Source: Opitutus sp. GAS368 (lineage in GTDB: Bacteria > Verrucomicrobiota > Verrucomicrobiia > Opitutales > Opitutaceae). Taken from it: 34,167 nucleotides of DNA. Within the stretch, counting starts at the first letter, position 1. Every line of letters starts with the position of its first letter. The position numbers and the translations under genes are program-made. The notes beneath the pieces were generated by a model. It did not search any database and was not told the origin of the DNA. It saw only the letters and a program-made list of their open reading frames with translations. The DNA is taken from the NCBI GenBank assembly GCA_945868215.1, contig CAMBLN010000011.1:1-34167 (forward strand). The letters run 5' to 3'. This document shows positions 23,604 through 32,556 of the stretch, piece by piece.

Positions 23604-26600
23604 TCAGCCGACGACGGGGGGCGACGGTTGATCGTCGATTACTCCGCGCAGGGTCTTCAGCAGAATTTCGGCGGAGTAGGGTTTGGGGATGAACTGTTTC
23701 ACGCCGGCGCCGGCGGCTTTGGCGACGGCGCCGTTGGCGGTGATGCCACTGGCCGCGATGATGCGGACCGCGGGATTGAGTTTCATCAGAATCTGGATCG
23801 CCGCCGCGCCGTCCATCACGGGCATCATCATGTCGATGATCACGGCCGCGATTCGGGCGCGGTGTTCCGCATAGGCGGCCACGCCCTGGGCGCCGTCCGA
23901 GGCGTCGAGCACTTGATAGCCGAAGGTCTCCAACGTGTGCCGGGTGACGTGACGGATGGAGGCTTCGTCGTCGATGACGAGGATGGTTTCGCCGCGGCCG
24001 CGGGGCAGGTTGGTTTTCAGGCCGGTGGCGGGCGCGGAGGATTCGGCGACGCGCGCGGGCAGATAAATGCGGAAGCGGGCGCCTTTGTTTTCCTCGCTGT
24101 AAACGCGGATGAACCCCTCGTGGCTTTTGATGATGGCGAGCGTGGTGGAAAGCCCGAGCCCGGTGCCTTTGCCCACATCCTTGGTCGTGAAAAACGGGTC
24201 GAAAATCTTTTCGATGATGGAGGCGGGGATGCCGGTGCCGGAGTCTTCGACGTCGATCACCACGTGGGGCCCGGCTTTCGCATCGATGTTCAGGGCGATG
24301 TCGGTGGCGTCGAGTGACACATTCTCCGCGCTGATGAGCAACTGGCCGCCGTCGGGCATGGCGTCGCGGGCGTTGACGCAGAGGTTGAGCAGCACCTGGT
24401 GGAGTTGCGTGGGGTCGCCGATGAGCGTCCACAAATCGCCGCTGATGCGGGTGTCGATGACGATGTTTTTGGGGAACGTGTCGTGGGCGATTTTCTCGAT
24501 GTCGTGGATGAGATGGCGGGCCTGGACCTCGATGCGCCGGCTGTCCAGACCGCGGGCGAAGGAGAGCACCTGGCTGACCATGTCGGCGCCGCGGCGGGCG
24601 CTGGCGGCAATGGTGTTGAGGAGGGACAGCTTGTGGGCGTCGGCTTCCTTGAGCCGGATGAGGTCCACGGCCATGATGACGGGGGCGAGGACGTTGTTGA
24701 GGTCGTGCGCGATGCCGCCGGCGAGTGTGCCGATGCTTTCCATGCGTTGGGCGCGGAGGAACTGGTGCTCGAGTTTTTTCTTGGCGGTGATGTCGGTGTT
24801 GATGGCGAGGACCGAGCGGGGCGTGCCGGTTTCCTCGCGCACGAGCGTCCAGCGGCCTTCGATCATGAGCTCGGCTCCGTGCTTGTTGATCTGGTGGAGT
24901 TCGCCGACCCATTCGCCTTGGGAGAGAACCTGACGCATGGCCTCGCGGAAGGACGAGCGGTCCTTGTAGAGCAGGTCAGATGCGGAACGATGGAGGGCCT
25001 CTTCGGCGGTCCAGCCGTAAAGACGTTCGGCGCTCTTGTTCCAGAAGGTGATGCGGTGGTCGAGGTCGCGGACGATGATGGCGTCCTGGGCCTTGTCGAG
25101 GAGGGCGGCCTGCTCGCGCAGACGCGAGTCCACCTGCCGGCGCTCGAGTTCGGAAGCGGCGCGGGAGGCGAGGATTTGCAGCGAGGAGGCGATGTAGTCG
25201 GCGCGCTCCAGAGGCTGGTGGTAGAGAACCGCCATGATGCCGAGCAGCTTGCCCTCGGAGGTGACGAGAGGGTGGCCGACGTAGGCTTCCACGCGCAGGT
25301 CGGCCATGAGTTTGCTGGAAGGATGGATTTTCCGGACGTCGCGGGGGATGATGCAGGGGAGGGCGGGCGATACGTTTTCACACGGCGCGCCGACGAGGCT
25401 GTAGGTGAAGTTGTCGATGCGCTGACCGCCGGCGACGACGCAAAGCGTGTGGCAGAGCGTGGGGTCTTCGGAGTCGATCATGGCGACGGTGGCGATGTCC
25501 GCGCCGAGGGCGGAAACCATGCTGTGGGTGAGTTGGTGGAAAAACTCGACGCCCACCGAGGCGGACACGGCGCGCGCGACGGTGATGAGGGCTTCTTGCG
25601 TTTTCCGTCTTTCGGCGCGGATGCGCAGGATGTTGAGACCGAAGGCGAGGTCGGCGGCGAGTTGTTCGAGGAGTTTGATCTCGTCGTCGCCGATGTTGAG
25701 GATTTCGCCGGAGTAAAGCGCGAGGAGGCCCTGGGTGCGGAGTTCGCCGACGAGCGGCAGGCAGATGACGCCGCGATAGCCGCGTGCGCGCGCCGGTTCG
25801 CGCCAGAATACAAGCGGTTCGGTGGTCTCGATGTCGGCCAGCAAGGTGGTGCAGCCTTTGCGGATGGTGTTGCCCGCGGGGCCTTGTCCGCCCGGGGTGG
25901 CTTCGTCCCAGTTGAGGGAGATCGCGGACAGGTAGCCGTTTTCCGCGCCGGCGTGACTGATCGGGCGGATGGTGCGTGCCTCGTCCTCAAGTGCGAAGCC
26001 GGCCCAGGCCATGCGATAGCCGCCGATCTCGACGGCGATGTTGCAGATATCGCGGAGAAGCGTGGATTCGGATTCGGCCCGGATGAGGGCTTCGTTGCAT
26101 GCGCCGAGCAGACGTTGGGCGTGGTTGACGCGGGCGAGTTCTTGCTCGGCCCGGTAACGTGCGCTGACGTCCTCGGCGACGACGATGATGCTGCCGGCGT
26201 GGCCCTCGGCGGGGCGCACGATGGAGACGCTGGCGCGTTTCCATACGAAGCCGCCGGTCTTTTTTATGCAGCGGACCTCGGTGGTAAAATCGTTTTCAGG
26301 TCCGGTTTGCAGTCCCTTGAAGAGATCGATGCAGGCGGGGCGGTCCTCGGGGTGGATGATCTCCAGAAGCTGCCTGGTTTGCAGTTCGGATTCCGTGTAG
26401 CCCGTCGTGGCACAGTAGGAGGGATTGGCCTGGAGAAAACGACCGTCGGTCGACAAGACGGCGATGCCGGTGGCGGCTCCGTTGAACATGAGCTGGAAAC
26501 GTTCCTCGCCGGCGCGCATCCCGGTTTCCGCACGGGTGCGCTGATGGACCTCGTCGGCAAGTTCGCGGGTGCGCTGGTGCACCTTGCGGCGGATTTGGAG

Positions 26601-27014
26601 GTTCCAGAGCAGGATCAAGGCGACCAGCACGGCGGCGGCCGAACCGAGGCGAAGCGCCCATCGCGTGGTTTCCGTCTGATTGGCGGCGTGCGGATCGTAG
26701 AGGAATCCCTCGAGGGAGACTTCGGCGGGAGCCATGCCGACTTCGACGAAGGTCCGGGCGATTTTTTCCCAACTGCCCGGGTTCATGTGGCCGATCTGGA
26801 CCACGTCGGAGAGAATGAACGGCTTCATCGCCTCGGCCTCGGCCAGGAGGGATTCACGGGTGACGGCGCGTTGTTTCACGCCTTCCATCGCCAGAATGAG
26901 GCCGGCGATTTCGCCGGGATTTTTCAGGGCGTAGTCCCAGCCGCGCATACTGGCGCGCACGAAGGCGGCGGTGCGTTCCGGGTCGCGCTCGATCTGGTGT
27001 TCGGTCGTGAACAA
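23604..27014 (-). CDS. Large hybrid histidine kinase (PAS/GAF/PAS, kinase, receiver), C-terminal part of a frameshifted gene
   Basis: The open frame gives 1136 residues. About 115 residues of the end of an NMT1/THI5-like binding domain come first, then one membrane helix (about 120-142, RLGSAAAVLVALILLWN) and a coiled segment. PAS, two GAF-like regions and another PAS follow, then the phosphoacceptor region (GGIAHDLNNVLAPV), the ATPase domain (DSGTGIP, FDPFFTTKD, GTGLGLSTTL) and an intact receiver with Asp in VIIDMMMP and Lys in IPKPY. It is a membrane sensor that would transfer phosphate within itself. The first in-frame start (TTG at 27014) lies inside the binding domain. It should be read with the fragment at 26924-27706; the two frames join at the T4 run at 27026-27029, where one T appears to be missing. 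Confidence 0.88.
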   Translation of the reverse strand: MFTTEHQIERDPERTAAFVRASMRGWDYALKNPGEIAGLILAMEGVKQRAVTRESLLAEAEAMKPFILSDVVQIGHMNPGSWEKIARTFVEVGMAPAEVSLEGFLYDPHAANQTETTRWALRLGSAAAVLVALILLWNLQIRRKVHQRTRELADEVHQRTRAETGMRAGEERFQLMFNGAATGIAVLSTDGRFLQANPSYCATTGYTESELQTRQLLEIIHPEDRPACIDLFKGLQTGPENDFTTEVRCIKKTGGFVWKRASVSIVRPAEGHAGSIIVVAEDVSARYRAEQELARVNHAQRLLGACNEALIRAESESTLLRDICNIAVEIGGYRMAWAGFALEDEARTIRPISHAGAENGYLSAISLNWDEATPGGQGPAGNTIRKGCTTLLADIETTEPLVFWREPARARGYRGVICLPLVGELRTQGLLALYSGEILNIGDDEIKLLEQLAADLAFGLNILRIRAERRKTQEALITVARAVSASVGVEFFHQLTHSMVSALGADIATVAMIDSEDPTLCHTLCVVAGGQRIDNFTYSLVGAPCENVSPALPCIIPRDVRKIHPSSKLMADLRVEAYVGHPLVTSEGKLLGIMAVLYHQPLERADYIASSLQILASRAASELERRQVDSRLREQAALLDKAQDAIIVRDLDHRITFWNKSAERLYGWTAEEALHRSASDLLYKDRSSFREAMRQVLSQGEWVGELHQINKHGAELMIEGRWTLVREETGTPRSVLAINTDITAKKKLEHQFLRAQRMESIGTLAGGIAHDLNNVLAPVIMAVDLIRLKEADAHKLSLLNTIAASARRGADMVSQVLSFARGLDSRRIEVQARHLIHDIEKIAHDTFPKNIVIDTRISGDLWTLIGDPTQLHQVLLNLCVNARDAMPDGGQLLISAENVSLDATDIALNIDAKAGPHVVIDVEDSGTGIPASIIEKIFDPFFTTKDVGKGTGLGLSTTLAIIKSHEGFIRVYSEENKGARFRIYLPARVAESSAPATGLKTNLPRGRGETILVIDDEASIRHVTRHTLETFGYQVLDASDGAQGVAAYAEHRARIAAVIIDMMMPVMDGAAAIQILMKLNPAVRIIAASGITANGAVAKAAGAGVKQFIPKPYSAEILLKTLRGVIDDQPSPPVVG

Positions 27015-27706
27015 CGTGTCGCCATAAAATCGACGCCGTAGTCGATGCTGCGGAGCAGGGCCGGTGTCACGCCGCGCATGCCCATCTGGATGGGTTCCTC
27101 GGTGGCGTAGGCGGTCATCGCGTCGACCCGCTTTTCGACGAGGTCGTCGATGCTCCAGGTGTGCGGAACGATTTCCACGGACCCGTGGGGAATCCCTTCG
27201 CGCAGCAGCATGGCGATCATCAACGCGCGACCTTGTTCACCCACGAGCATCACGCGGGCGTTCACCAGATCCGCGGGCGTGCGGATGTTGCGGTCGGCCC
27301 GGCTCATGATCACGTCGGGTGCGTGTTGGAGGATCGCCGCGCAGGCGACGAGCGGCTGGCCCTTGAGCCTGCGGAGCACGACCGAACTGTCGTTGATGCC
27401 GAAGTGAGCGTCACCGGCCAGCACGGCGTCCATTGACGAGATGGACGACCGGCCTTGTTCGATGCGCACATTGAGACCTTCTTCCGCGTAGTAACCCTTG
27501 GCCTGCGCCGCGTAGAAACCGGCGAATTGAAACTGGTGCCACCACTTCAGGCGCAGCACCAGGGTGTCGTCCGTCGCGGCCTGCAACGAAACCGCACCGC
27601 ACATCAGAACCGCCGCCAAGACGGCCGTCATGCGAGGCCAGCCGGTGGGAGTCGCCTTCAAGAGAAAAGGGCGTCTGTTCCGGGCGGAAGCTGCGAGGTC
27701 TGGCAT
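26924..27706 (-). pseudogene. NMT1/THI5-like sensor domain, N-terminal part of the frameshifted kinase gene
   Basis: The frame from 27706 encodes a signal sequence or membrane anchor (MTAVLAAVLMCGAVSLQAA) and a binding-protein domain: LRLKWWHQFQFAGFYAAQAKGYYAEEGLNVRIEQG, GDAHFGINDSSVVL, and ALLRSIDYGVDF. This is the ABC-type solute-binding fold related to thiamine-precursor proteins. After GVDF the frame leaves the family pattern (MATRCSRP...) and runs to a stop at 26924. In the -1 frame, the sequence YGDTLFTTEHQIERDPERTAAFVRAS continues the expected family ending and leads into the kinase. Adding one T to the T4 run at 27026-27029 restores one long frame of about 1,367 residues. It could be a sequencing error, a recent mutation, or programmed -1 slippage. 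The start at 27706 is tentative. Confidence 0.8.
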
Positions 27707-27840
27707 GGATGAGGGATAACCAAAGTGCAAAAGCCGGTGATTGCGTGGCCACGAACACATGACGGAGCACGGTCAAAGGCAAGCGGCCTGAGCCGGCCGC
27801 CGGGTCCGGACTCGGGGGAGTTGGGCGATGGTTCGATAAG

Positions 27841-29187
27841 TTAAGGGTTGTCCGCGCAAGCCGCGCGCACGCGTTCGCGCACGGAAAGCAGATGGGCGCG
27901 CAACCAGTAGAAACGATCCGCAAAGGACGCGGGGATCTTGAGGTGGTTCACGGCGTCTTCGATTTCATCGAGTCGCTCCAGCAGCTCCTTGGCGCGCCCG
28001 GGCGCGAGCGGCTCGAAACTTTCCTGCTCGATGCGCAGCAGCGGACGATAGCAGCGGTAGAGTCGCAGTTGGATGCTGAGCCGATACATCACGGGGAGCA
28101 GGCGGATCGCCGGGATGATGACCAGCGCCAGCGGCACCACGACCACCAGCAGGCGGTTGAGGAGGCTGGCCACCCAGAAGGAGCCGACCACGCGGTGCAA
28201 AAAGCCTTTGCCCGATTTGAAGTAGCGCACCGCCTCGTCGCTGAGCGGAATGTCGCGCTCGGTGAGCGCGGGAAATTCGGCCCGCCGCTGCAACAGGCCC
28301 GCGCGGCCGTGAACCTGTTTCGCCACGTCGAGCAACAGATCCGAAAGCGCCGCGTGCAGCTCCTCGCGCGCCACCAGTTCCACCGTCGGGCCGACCAGCA
28401 TGATGTCCTGAGCCGGCAGGTTTTTGCCGAGATCGATGGAGCCTTGCGGCAGGGGGATTTTATTCAGGAAGGCGTAGCGACGCTGATAGGCATCGGCCTG
28501 AGTGAACGTGAACAACTGCACGCCGGGCGCACGCACCAGAGTGCGCAGCGTTTGAATCGAAGCCGAGTCGCCCATCAGGAAAACCACGTCGAGTTTTTCC
28601 GCGAGCAGGGCCTCTGCGGCGGAGGAGGAGTCGAGGTCGCTGAAGACCGTCGGTTCGCCGGTGATGCCGTTGGACTGAAGCATGGCGAGCGCGAGCGCCC
28701 GCGTCGCACTGCCCTCGGTGCCGACCGCGATGCGCAGGCCTTCGAGTTGCGAGAGCCGCTGGATCGGCGCGTCGCCGCGATAGAATATCCAAAGCGGTTG
28801 GTTGCTTATGCTGCCGAGCGACATGAGGCCGGTGAGGTTTTCCTCTTTCACGTTGCCGCCCGCGACGAAGCCGATGTCGGCTCCGGCGGCCTGCAGACGG
28901 TGAAGGTTGTCGAGAGAGCCGGCGGACGGGATGATTTCGAGTGTCACGCCATGTTCGGCGAGGGCCTTTTGGTAAGCACCGGCCCAGCGGTGAAACGAAC
29001 TGCCCTCGGGTCCGCTGGTGAGCGTGAGTTTGCGTGGCGGCGCCGACTGCATGACCCAAGCGACGGCCAGCAAAAGCACGAACGAAATGAAGAGCGCGAC
29101 GACCAGTGCGAGCCCCGGGCTGAACCCGAAATTATCAATCAACGTGGCGACAAGCGGGAAGCGGCGGCGTGGTTTGGGTTTCGACAT
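27841..29187 (-). CDS. TAXI-family TRAP-type solute-binding protein with membrane anchors
   Basis: The protein has 448 residues. An N-terminal helix (about 24-46, LALVVALFISFVLLLAVAW) is followed by a periplasmic binding domain: LTLTSGPEGSSFHRWAGAYQKALAEHGVTLEII, AAGADIGFVAGGN, GLRIAVGTEGSATRALALAML, GEPTVFSDLDSSSAAEALLAEKLDVVFLMG. This is the TAXI (TRAP-associated extracytoplasmic immunogenic protein) pattern. A second hydrophobic segment (SLLNRLLVVVVPLALVIIPAIRLL) and a helical cytoplasmic tail follow, so it is anchored at both ends. No TRAP permease gene is present. It lies upstream of the NMT1-like sensor kinase on the same strand with 134 bases between them. A sensory accessory role is inferred rather than a transport role. 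Confidence 0.82.
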   Translation of the reverse strand: MSKPKPRRRFPLVATLIDNFGFSPGLALVVALFISFVLLLAVAWVMQSAPPRKLTLTSGPEGSSFHRWAGAYQKALAEHGVTLEIIPSAGSLDNLHRLQAAGADIGFVAGGNVKEENLTGLMSLGSISNQPLWIFYRGDAPIQRLSQLEGLRIAVGTEGSATRALALAMLQSNGITGEPTVFSDLDSSSAAEALLAEKLDVVFLMGDSASIQTLRTLVRAPGVQLFTFTQADAYQRRYAFLNKIPLPQGSIDLGKNLPAQDIMLVGPTVELVAREELHAALSDLLLDVAKQVHGRAGLLQRRAEFPALTERDIPLSDEAVRYFKSGKGFLHRVVGSFWVASLLNRLLVVVVPLALVIIPAIRLLPVMYRLSIQLRLYRCYRPLLRIEQESFEPLAPGRAKELLERLDEIEDAVNHLKIPASFADRFYWLRAHLLSVRERVRAACADNP

Positions 29188-29303
29188 GGCGTGTTTTCGA
29201 CACGGGCACGCTGGGCGGGTGCGCGGGAATATGCAATGAGCCGCACGCCACCGCGTGATTCGTCATCGACCTGCGCCCGCCGGAATCCTTTCTAATCGGC
29301 ATC

Positions 29304-31643
29304 TTGAAAGTCGTCCTCGCCGAAAAACCCTCCGTCGCCCGCGACATCGCCAAACATCTTGGCGCAACTTCGCGCGCCAATGGCTGGCTCGAGGGCAACG
29401 GCTGGGCCGTCACCTGGGCGTTCGGCCACCTCGTTGAGTTGCAGGAGCCCGAGGACTACACGCCCGATTGGAAACCCTGGCGCGTCTCCAATCTCCCCAT
29501 CATTCCCGAAAAATTCCGCCTGCGTCCGCGCGGCGATGCCGGTGCGCTCCAACAACTCGATACCGTTAAAAAACTGTTCACCGACGCCGAGGAAATCGTG
29601 TGCGCCACGGATGCCGGCCGCGAGGGCGAGCTCATCTTCCGCTACATCCTCGAATGGTCCGGCTGCCTCGAGAAAACCGTCCGCCGCCTCTGGATCAGCT
29701 CGCTCACCAACGAGGCCATCGAAAAAGGGTTCGCGAAACTCCAGCCCGGCTCCGACTTCGACAAACTCTACGCCGCCGCCCGCTGCCGCAGCGAGGCCGA
29801 CTGGATCGTGGGCCTCAACGCCACGCGTTTCTTCACCGTCGAATACGGCCGCCGCAATTTACTCCTCAGCCTCGGCCGCGTGCAGACGCCCATCCTTGCG
29901 ATGATCGTCGGCCGAGACCTCGAAGTGGAGCGCTTTGTCGCCGAGGATTTTTGGGAGGTCCACACCAAGTGCCGCGGCGCCGTCTTCAAGCACACGACCG
30001 GTAAATTCACCGCGCAACCCGTCGCCGAGGCCGTCGTGGCGAAGATCACCGGCCGGGACCTCGTCATCACCGGCGTCGTTAAGAAAAACGCCCTCGCGCA
30101 TCCGCCGTCGCTCTACGACCTCACGACGCTCCAGCGCGACATGAACAAGCGCCACGGCTTCACGGCAGACCACACGCTGAAACTCGCCCAAAGCCTCTAC
30201 GAAAAAAAACACCTCACCTATCCGCGCACCGACAGCTCCTACCTGAGCACCGACATCCAGCCGACCATCGCGCCGCTCCTCGAAAAACTCCGCGCCGTGA
30301 AACCCGCCGAGATCGCCAAGCTCGACCTCGCCGCGCTCCCGTTTTCCAAGCGCATCATCGACGATAAAAAAGTCTCCGACCACCACGCCATCATCCCGAC
30401 CCACGTCCTTGGCGGCGAACTCGACGGCGACGAGGCCAAACTCTACGACGCCGTCGTCACGCGCCTCATCGCCGCGTTTTATCCGCCGTGTATCCGGGCG
30501 ATCACTACTGTTGACGCCGCCTCCGCCGAAGAACCGTTCCGCGCCCGCGGCGTCGTCCTCATCGATGCCGGTTGGGAAGCGCTCTACGGTGGCGACGCGT
30601 CCGACGAGGAAAAGGACGGCAAAGACGCCGAGGCCGTGCAAAAACTTCCCGATTTCCAGGAGGGCGAACGCAACCCGCACGAGCCCAAACTCGCGCAGTT
30701 AAAGACTTCCGCGCCGAAGCGTTTCAACGAAGCGAGCCTTCTCCAGTTGATGGAAACCGCCGGCAAGATCGTGACCGACGAAACCCTCAAGGAAGCCCTC
30801 AAGGAAAAAGGCGTCGGCACACCCGCCACGCGCGCCTCGATCATCGAAGTGCTCATCACGCGCCAATACGTCGAGCGCCGCAAAAAGAACCTCGTGAGCA
30901 CCGACTCCGGCCGCGCGCTCATCTCGCTCGTCAAAGACGAACGCCTCAAATCCCCCGAGCTTACCGGCGACTGGGAGCACCGCCTCAAACGCATCGAACG
31001 CGGCGACTACGAAGCCTCCGTCTTCATGAAAGAGGTCGAGGCCTACACGCGCGAAATCCTGCAAGGCAACGCCGAGGCCACCATTGATCTTACCAACCTC
31101 GGCCCGTGTCCGTCGTGTTACGCGCCCGTCATGCGCGGACGCACCGGCTATGGCTGCACGAAGTGGAAGGACGGCTGCAAATTCGTCCTCCCCGGCGTGC
31201 TCTGGGGTCTGACGATTTCGCCGGTGCTCGCGCGGGAAATTCTCATCCACAAACGCAGCCTCACGCCGCACCCCATCGACGTGGATGGCACGCGCCACTT
31301 CGCGCACCTGCGTTTCGACAAAAAAGGAAACCCCGCCTACGACATCGCCGAGACCGCGCAAAAAGCCGCGTCCGGCGTGGAGTCGCTCGGCGCGTGTCCG
31401 GTGTGTGCGGGCGATGTGGTGGTCGGCCCGAAAGCCTACGGCTGTTCCAACTGGCGCGGCGGCTGCCGCTTCGTCGTGTGGAAGGTGATCGCGCAAAAAG
31501 AGATCACGCCCGACATCGTGCAACAGCTGCTCACCGCGCAAGTCACCGACACGCTCACCGGCTTCACGTCCAAGGCCGGCAAGACCTTCGACGCCAAACT
31601 CAAGGTCATCGGCGGCGAAGTGAAATTCGATTTCGGTGGGTAA
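29304..31643 (+). CDS. topB: DNA topoisomerase III-type type IA topoisomerase
   Basis: This 779-residue protein starts MKVVLAEKPSVARDIAKHLG, the Toprim domain with its catalytic Glu, and continues with the Toprim acidic motif CATDAGREGELIFRY (Asp103). The nucleophile is Tyr306 in TYPRTDSSYLS. The type IA core ends near residue 590. Two Cys-rich repeats follow (about 600-635 with CPSC ... GYGCTKWKDGCKF, and 695-725 with CPVC ... AYGCSNWRGGCRF), in zinc-ribbon style. The enzyme relaxes negative supercoils and decatenates DNA through a single-strand break in the cytoplasm. The start codon is TTG at 29304, supported by the family N-terminus; no closer ATG exists. Codons are strongly C-ending. A REP element follows the stop. 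Confidence 0.94.
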   Translation: MKVVLAEKPSVARDIAKHLGATSRANGWLEGNGWAVTWAFGHLVELQEPEDYTPDWKPWRVSNLPIIPEKFRLRPRGDAGALQQLDTVKKLFTDAEEIVCATDAGREGELIFRYILEWSGCLEKTVRRLWISSLTNEAIEKGFAKLQPGSDFDKLYAAARCRSEADWIVGLNATRFFTVEYGRRNLLLSLGRVQTPILAMIVGRDLEVERFVAEDFWEVHTKCRGAVFKHTTGKFTAQPVAEAVVAKITGRDLVITGVVKKNALAHPPSLYDLTTLQRDMNKRHGFTADHTLKLAQSLYEKKHLTYPRTDSSYLSTDIQPTIAPLLEKLRAVKPAEIAKLDLAALPFSKRIIDDKKVSDHHAIIPTHVLGGELDGDEAKLYDAVVTRLIAAFYPPCIRAITTVDAASAEEPFRARGVVLIDAGWEALYGGDASDEEKDGKDAEAVQKLPDFQEGERNPHEPKLAQLKTSAPKRFNEASLLQLMETAGKIVTDETLKEALKEKGVGTPATRASIIEVLITRQYVERRKKNLVSTDSGRALISLVKDERLKSPELTGDWEHRLKRIERGDYEASVFMKEVEAYTREILQGNAEATIDLTNLGPCPSCYAPVMRGRTGYGCTKWKDGCKFVLPGVLWGLTISPVLAREILIHKRSLTPHPIDVDGTRHFAHLRFDKKGNPAYDIAETAQKAASGVESLGACPVCAGDVVVGPKAYGCSNWRGGCRFVVWKVIAQKEITPDIVQQLLTAQVTDTLTGFTSKAGKTFDAKLKVIGGEVKFDFGG

Positions 31644-31664
31644 GGCGGTTCGTTGGATTCCGAA

Positions 31665-31720
31665 CGTAGGCCGCGAGCTTGCTCGCGCTCCGAACCGCTC
31701 CTGCAAGCAGGTGGCCTACG
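31665..31720. repeat. Composite REP-like element downstream of topB
   Basis: The outer inverted repeat CGTAGGCC (31665-31672) / GGCCTACG (31713-31720) encloses two hairpins: CGCGAGC-TT-GCTCGCG (31672-31687) and CCTGC-AA-GCAGG (31700-31711). The first hairpin is the common REP core of this window, in inverse orientation; the second recalls the left arm of the element at 12791. It lies between topB and the DJ-1-like gene. Confidence 0.85.
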
Positions 31721-31850
31721 AAAGTCTGCCGCAGTGCCATGGGTGAATCTACCAAGCGGCCACACGGGATTTCGCCCGTTTCTCGCACCTGCCTGCGACC
31801 GGCGTGAACGACGGGTGTCAGGTGGCCAAACCCTCAACCCGAAAGTCACC

Positions 31851-32423
31851 ATGAACACCAAATCCTCCATGCTCGCCGGCAAGAAAGTCGCCATCCTCAC
31901 CGCCGATGGTTTTGAAGAAAGCGAACTCCTCAAGCCGCGCGCCGCGCTCGAAGCCGCGGGCGCGACCACCGTGATTGTTTCGCCCAACCAGGAAGCCGTG
32001 AAGAGCTGGACCGGTGATGGTTTCGGCGCAGCTGTTGCCGTCGAGGTTCATGTGAGCAAAGCCGACGCCTCCCATTTCGACGCCTTGCTCCTGCCCGGCG
32101 GAGTGATCAACCCCGACAAACTTCGCGCCGAACCTGAAGCCGTGAAATTCGTGCGCGCCTTTTTCGAGGCCGGCAAACCCGTCGCCGCGATCTGCCATGG
32201 TCCGCAAACCTTGATCGAGGCCGGCGTGGTCAAGGGCCGCCGCCTCACTTCCTACGGTTCCATCAAGACCGACCTCATCAACGCCGGGGCCGACTGGGTC
32301 GATGAGGAAGTCGTGTGCGACCAAGGGCTCGTCACCAGCCGCAAGCCCGACGACATCCCCGCGTTCAGCAAAAAGTTCATCGAGGAAATCGCCGAAGGCG
32401 TGCACGACGGCCAGCACGCCTGA
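31851..32423 (+). CDS. PfpI/DJ-1-type glutamine amidotransferase-like protein (YhbO group)
   Basis: The protein has 190 residues. It has the DJ-1/PfpI fold: KKVAILTADGFEESELLKPRAALEAAGATTVIVSP with the conserved Glu in FEESE, and the nucleophile elbow PVAAICHGPQTL with Cys. TSYGSIKTDLINAGADWVDEEVVCD and LVTSRKPDDIPAFSKKFIEEI follow. Relatives such as E. coli YhbO protect against stress and are reported to act on glycated proteins or DNA, while PfpI of archaea is a protease. Which of these holds here is not shown. The start at 31851 (MNTKSSMLAGKKVAILTADG) after GTCACC is preferred to a longer open frame through the REP region. It is probably a separate unit from topB. Confidence 0.88.
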   Translation: MNTKSSMLAGKKVAILTADGFEESELLKPRAALEAAGATTVIVSPNQEAVKSWTGDGFGAAVAVEVHVSKADASHFDALLLPGGVINPDKLRAEPEAVKFVRAFFEAGKPVAAICHGPQTLIEAGVVKGRRLTSYGSIKTDLINAGADWVDEEVVCDQGLVTSRKPDDIPAFSKKFIEEIAEGVHDGQHA

Positions 32424-32556
32424 TTGACCGGGCACGGCTCCGTTAAGTTTTTTCCGCTCGGGCGGCGCCCGGTGGAGGGCGCGACGGGTTACGACCCCGC
32501 GTCCCGCCCGGTTTCCGTGCTGGCCAACCGCGACCTGTCCGGTGATCTGAATAGGG

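Noticed and set aside
24399-27041. 880-codon plus-strand frame opposite the large kinase
   Set aside because: The kinase domains on the minus strand are unmistakable, and the opposite product is low-complexity shadow sequence.
29401-29660. Toprim motif DAGREGE seen as a defective DxDxE site in topB
   Set aside because: From family knowledge, DAGREGE is a common form in bacterial TopB proteins, so this is not a defect.
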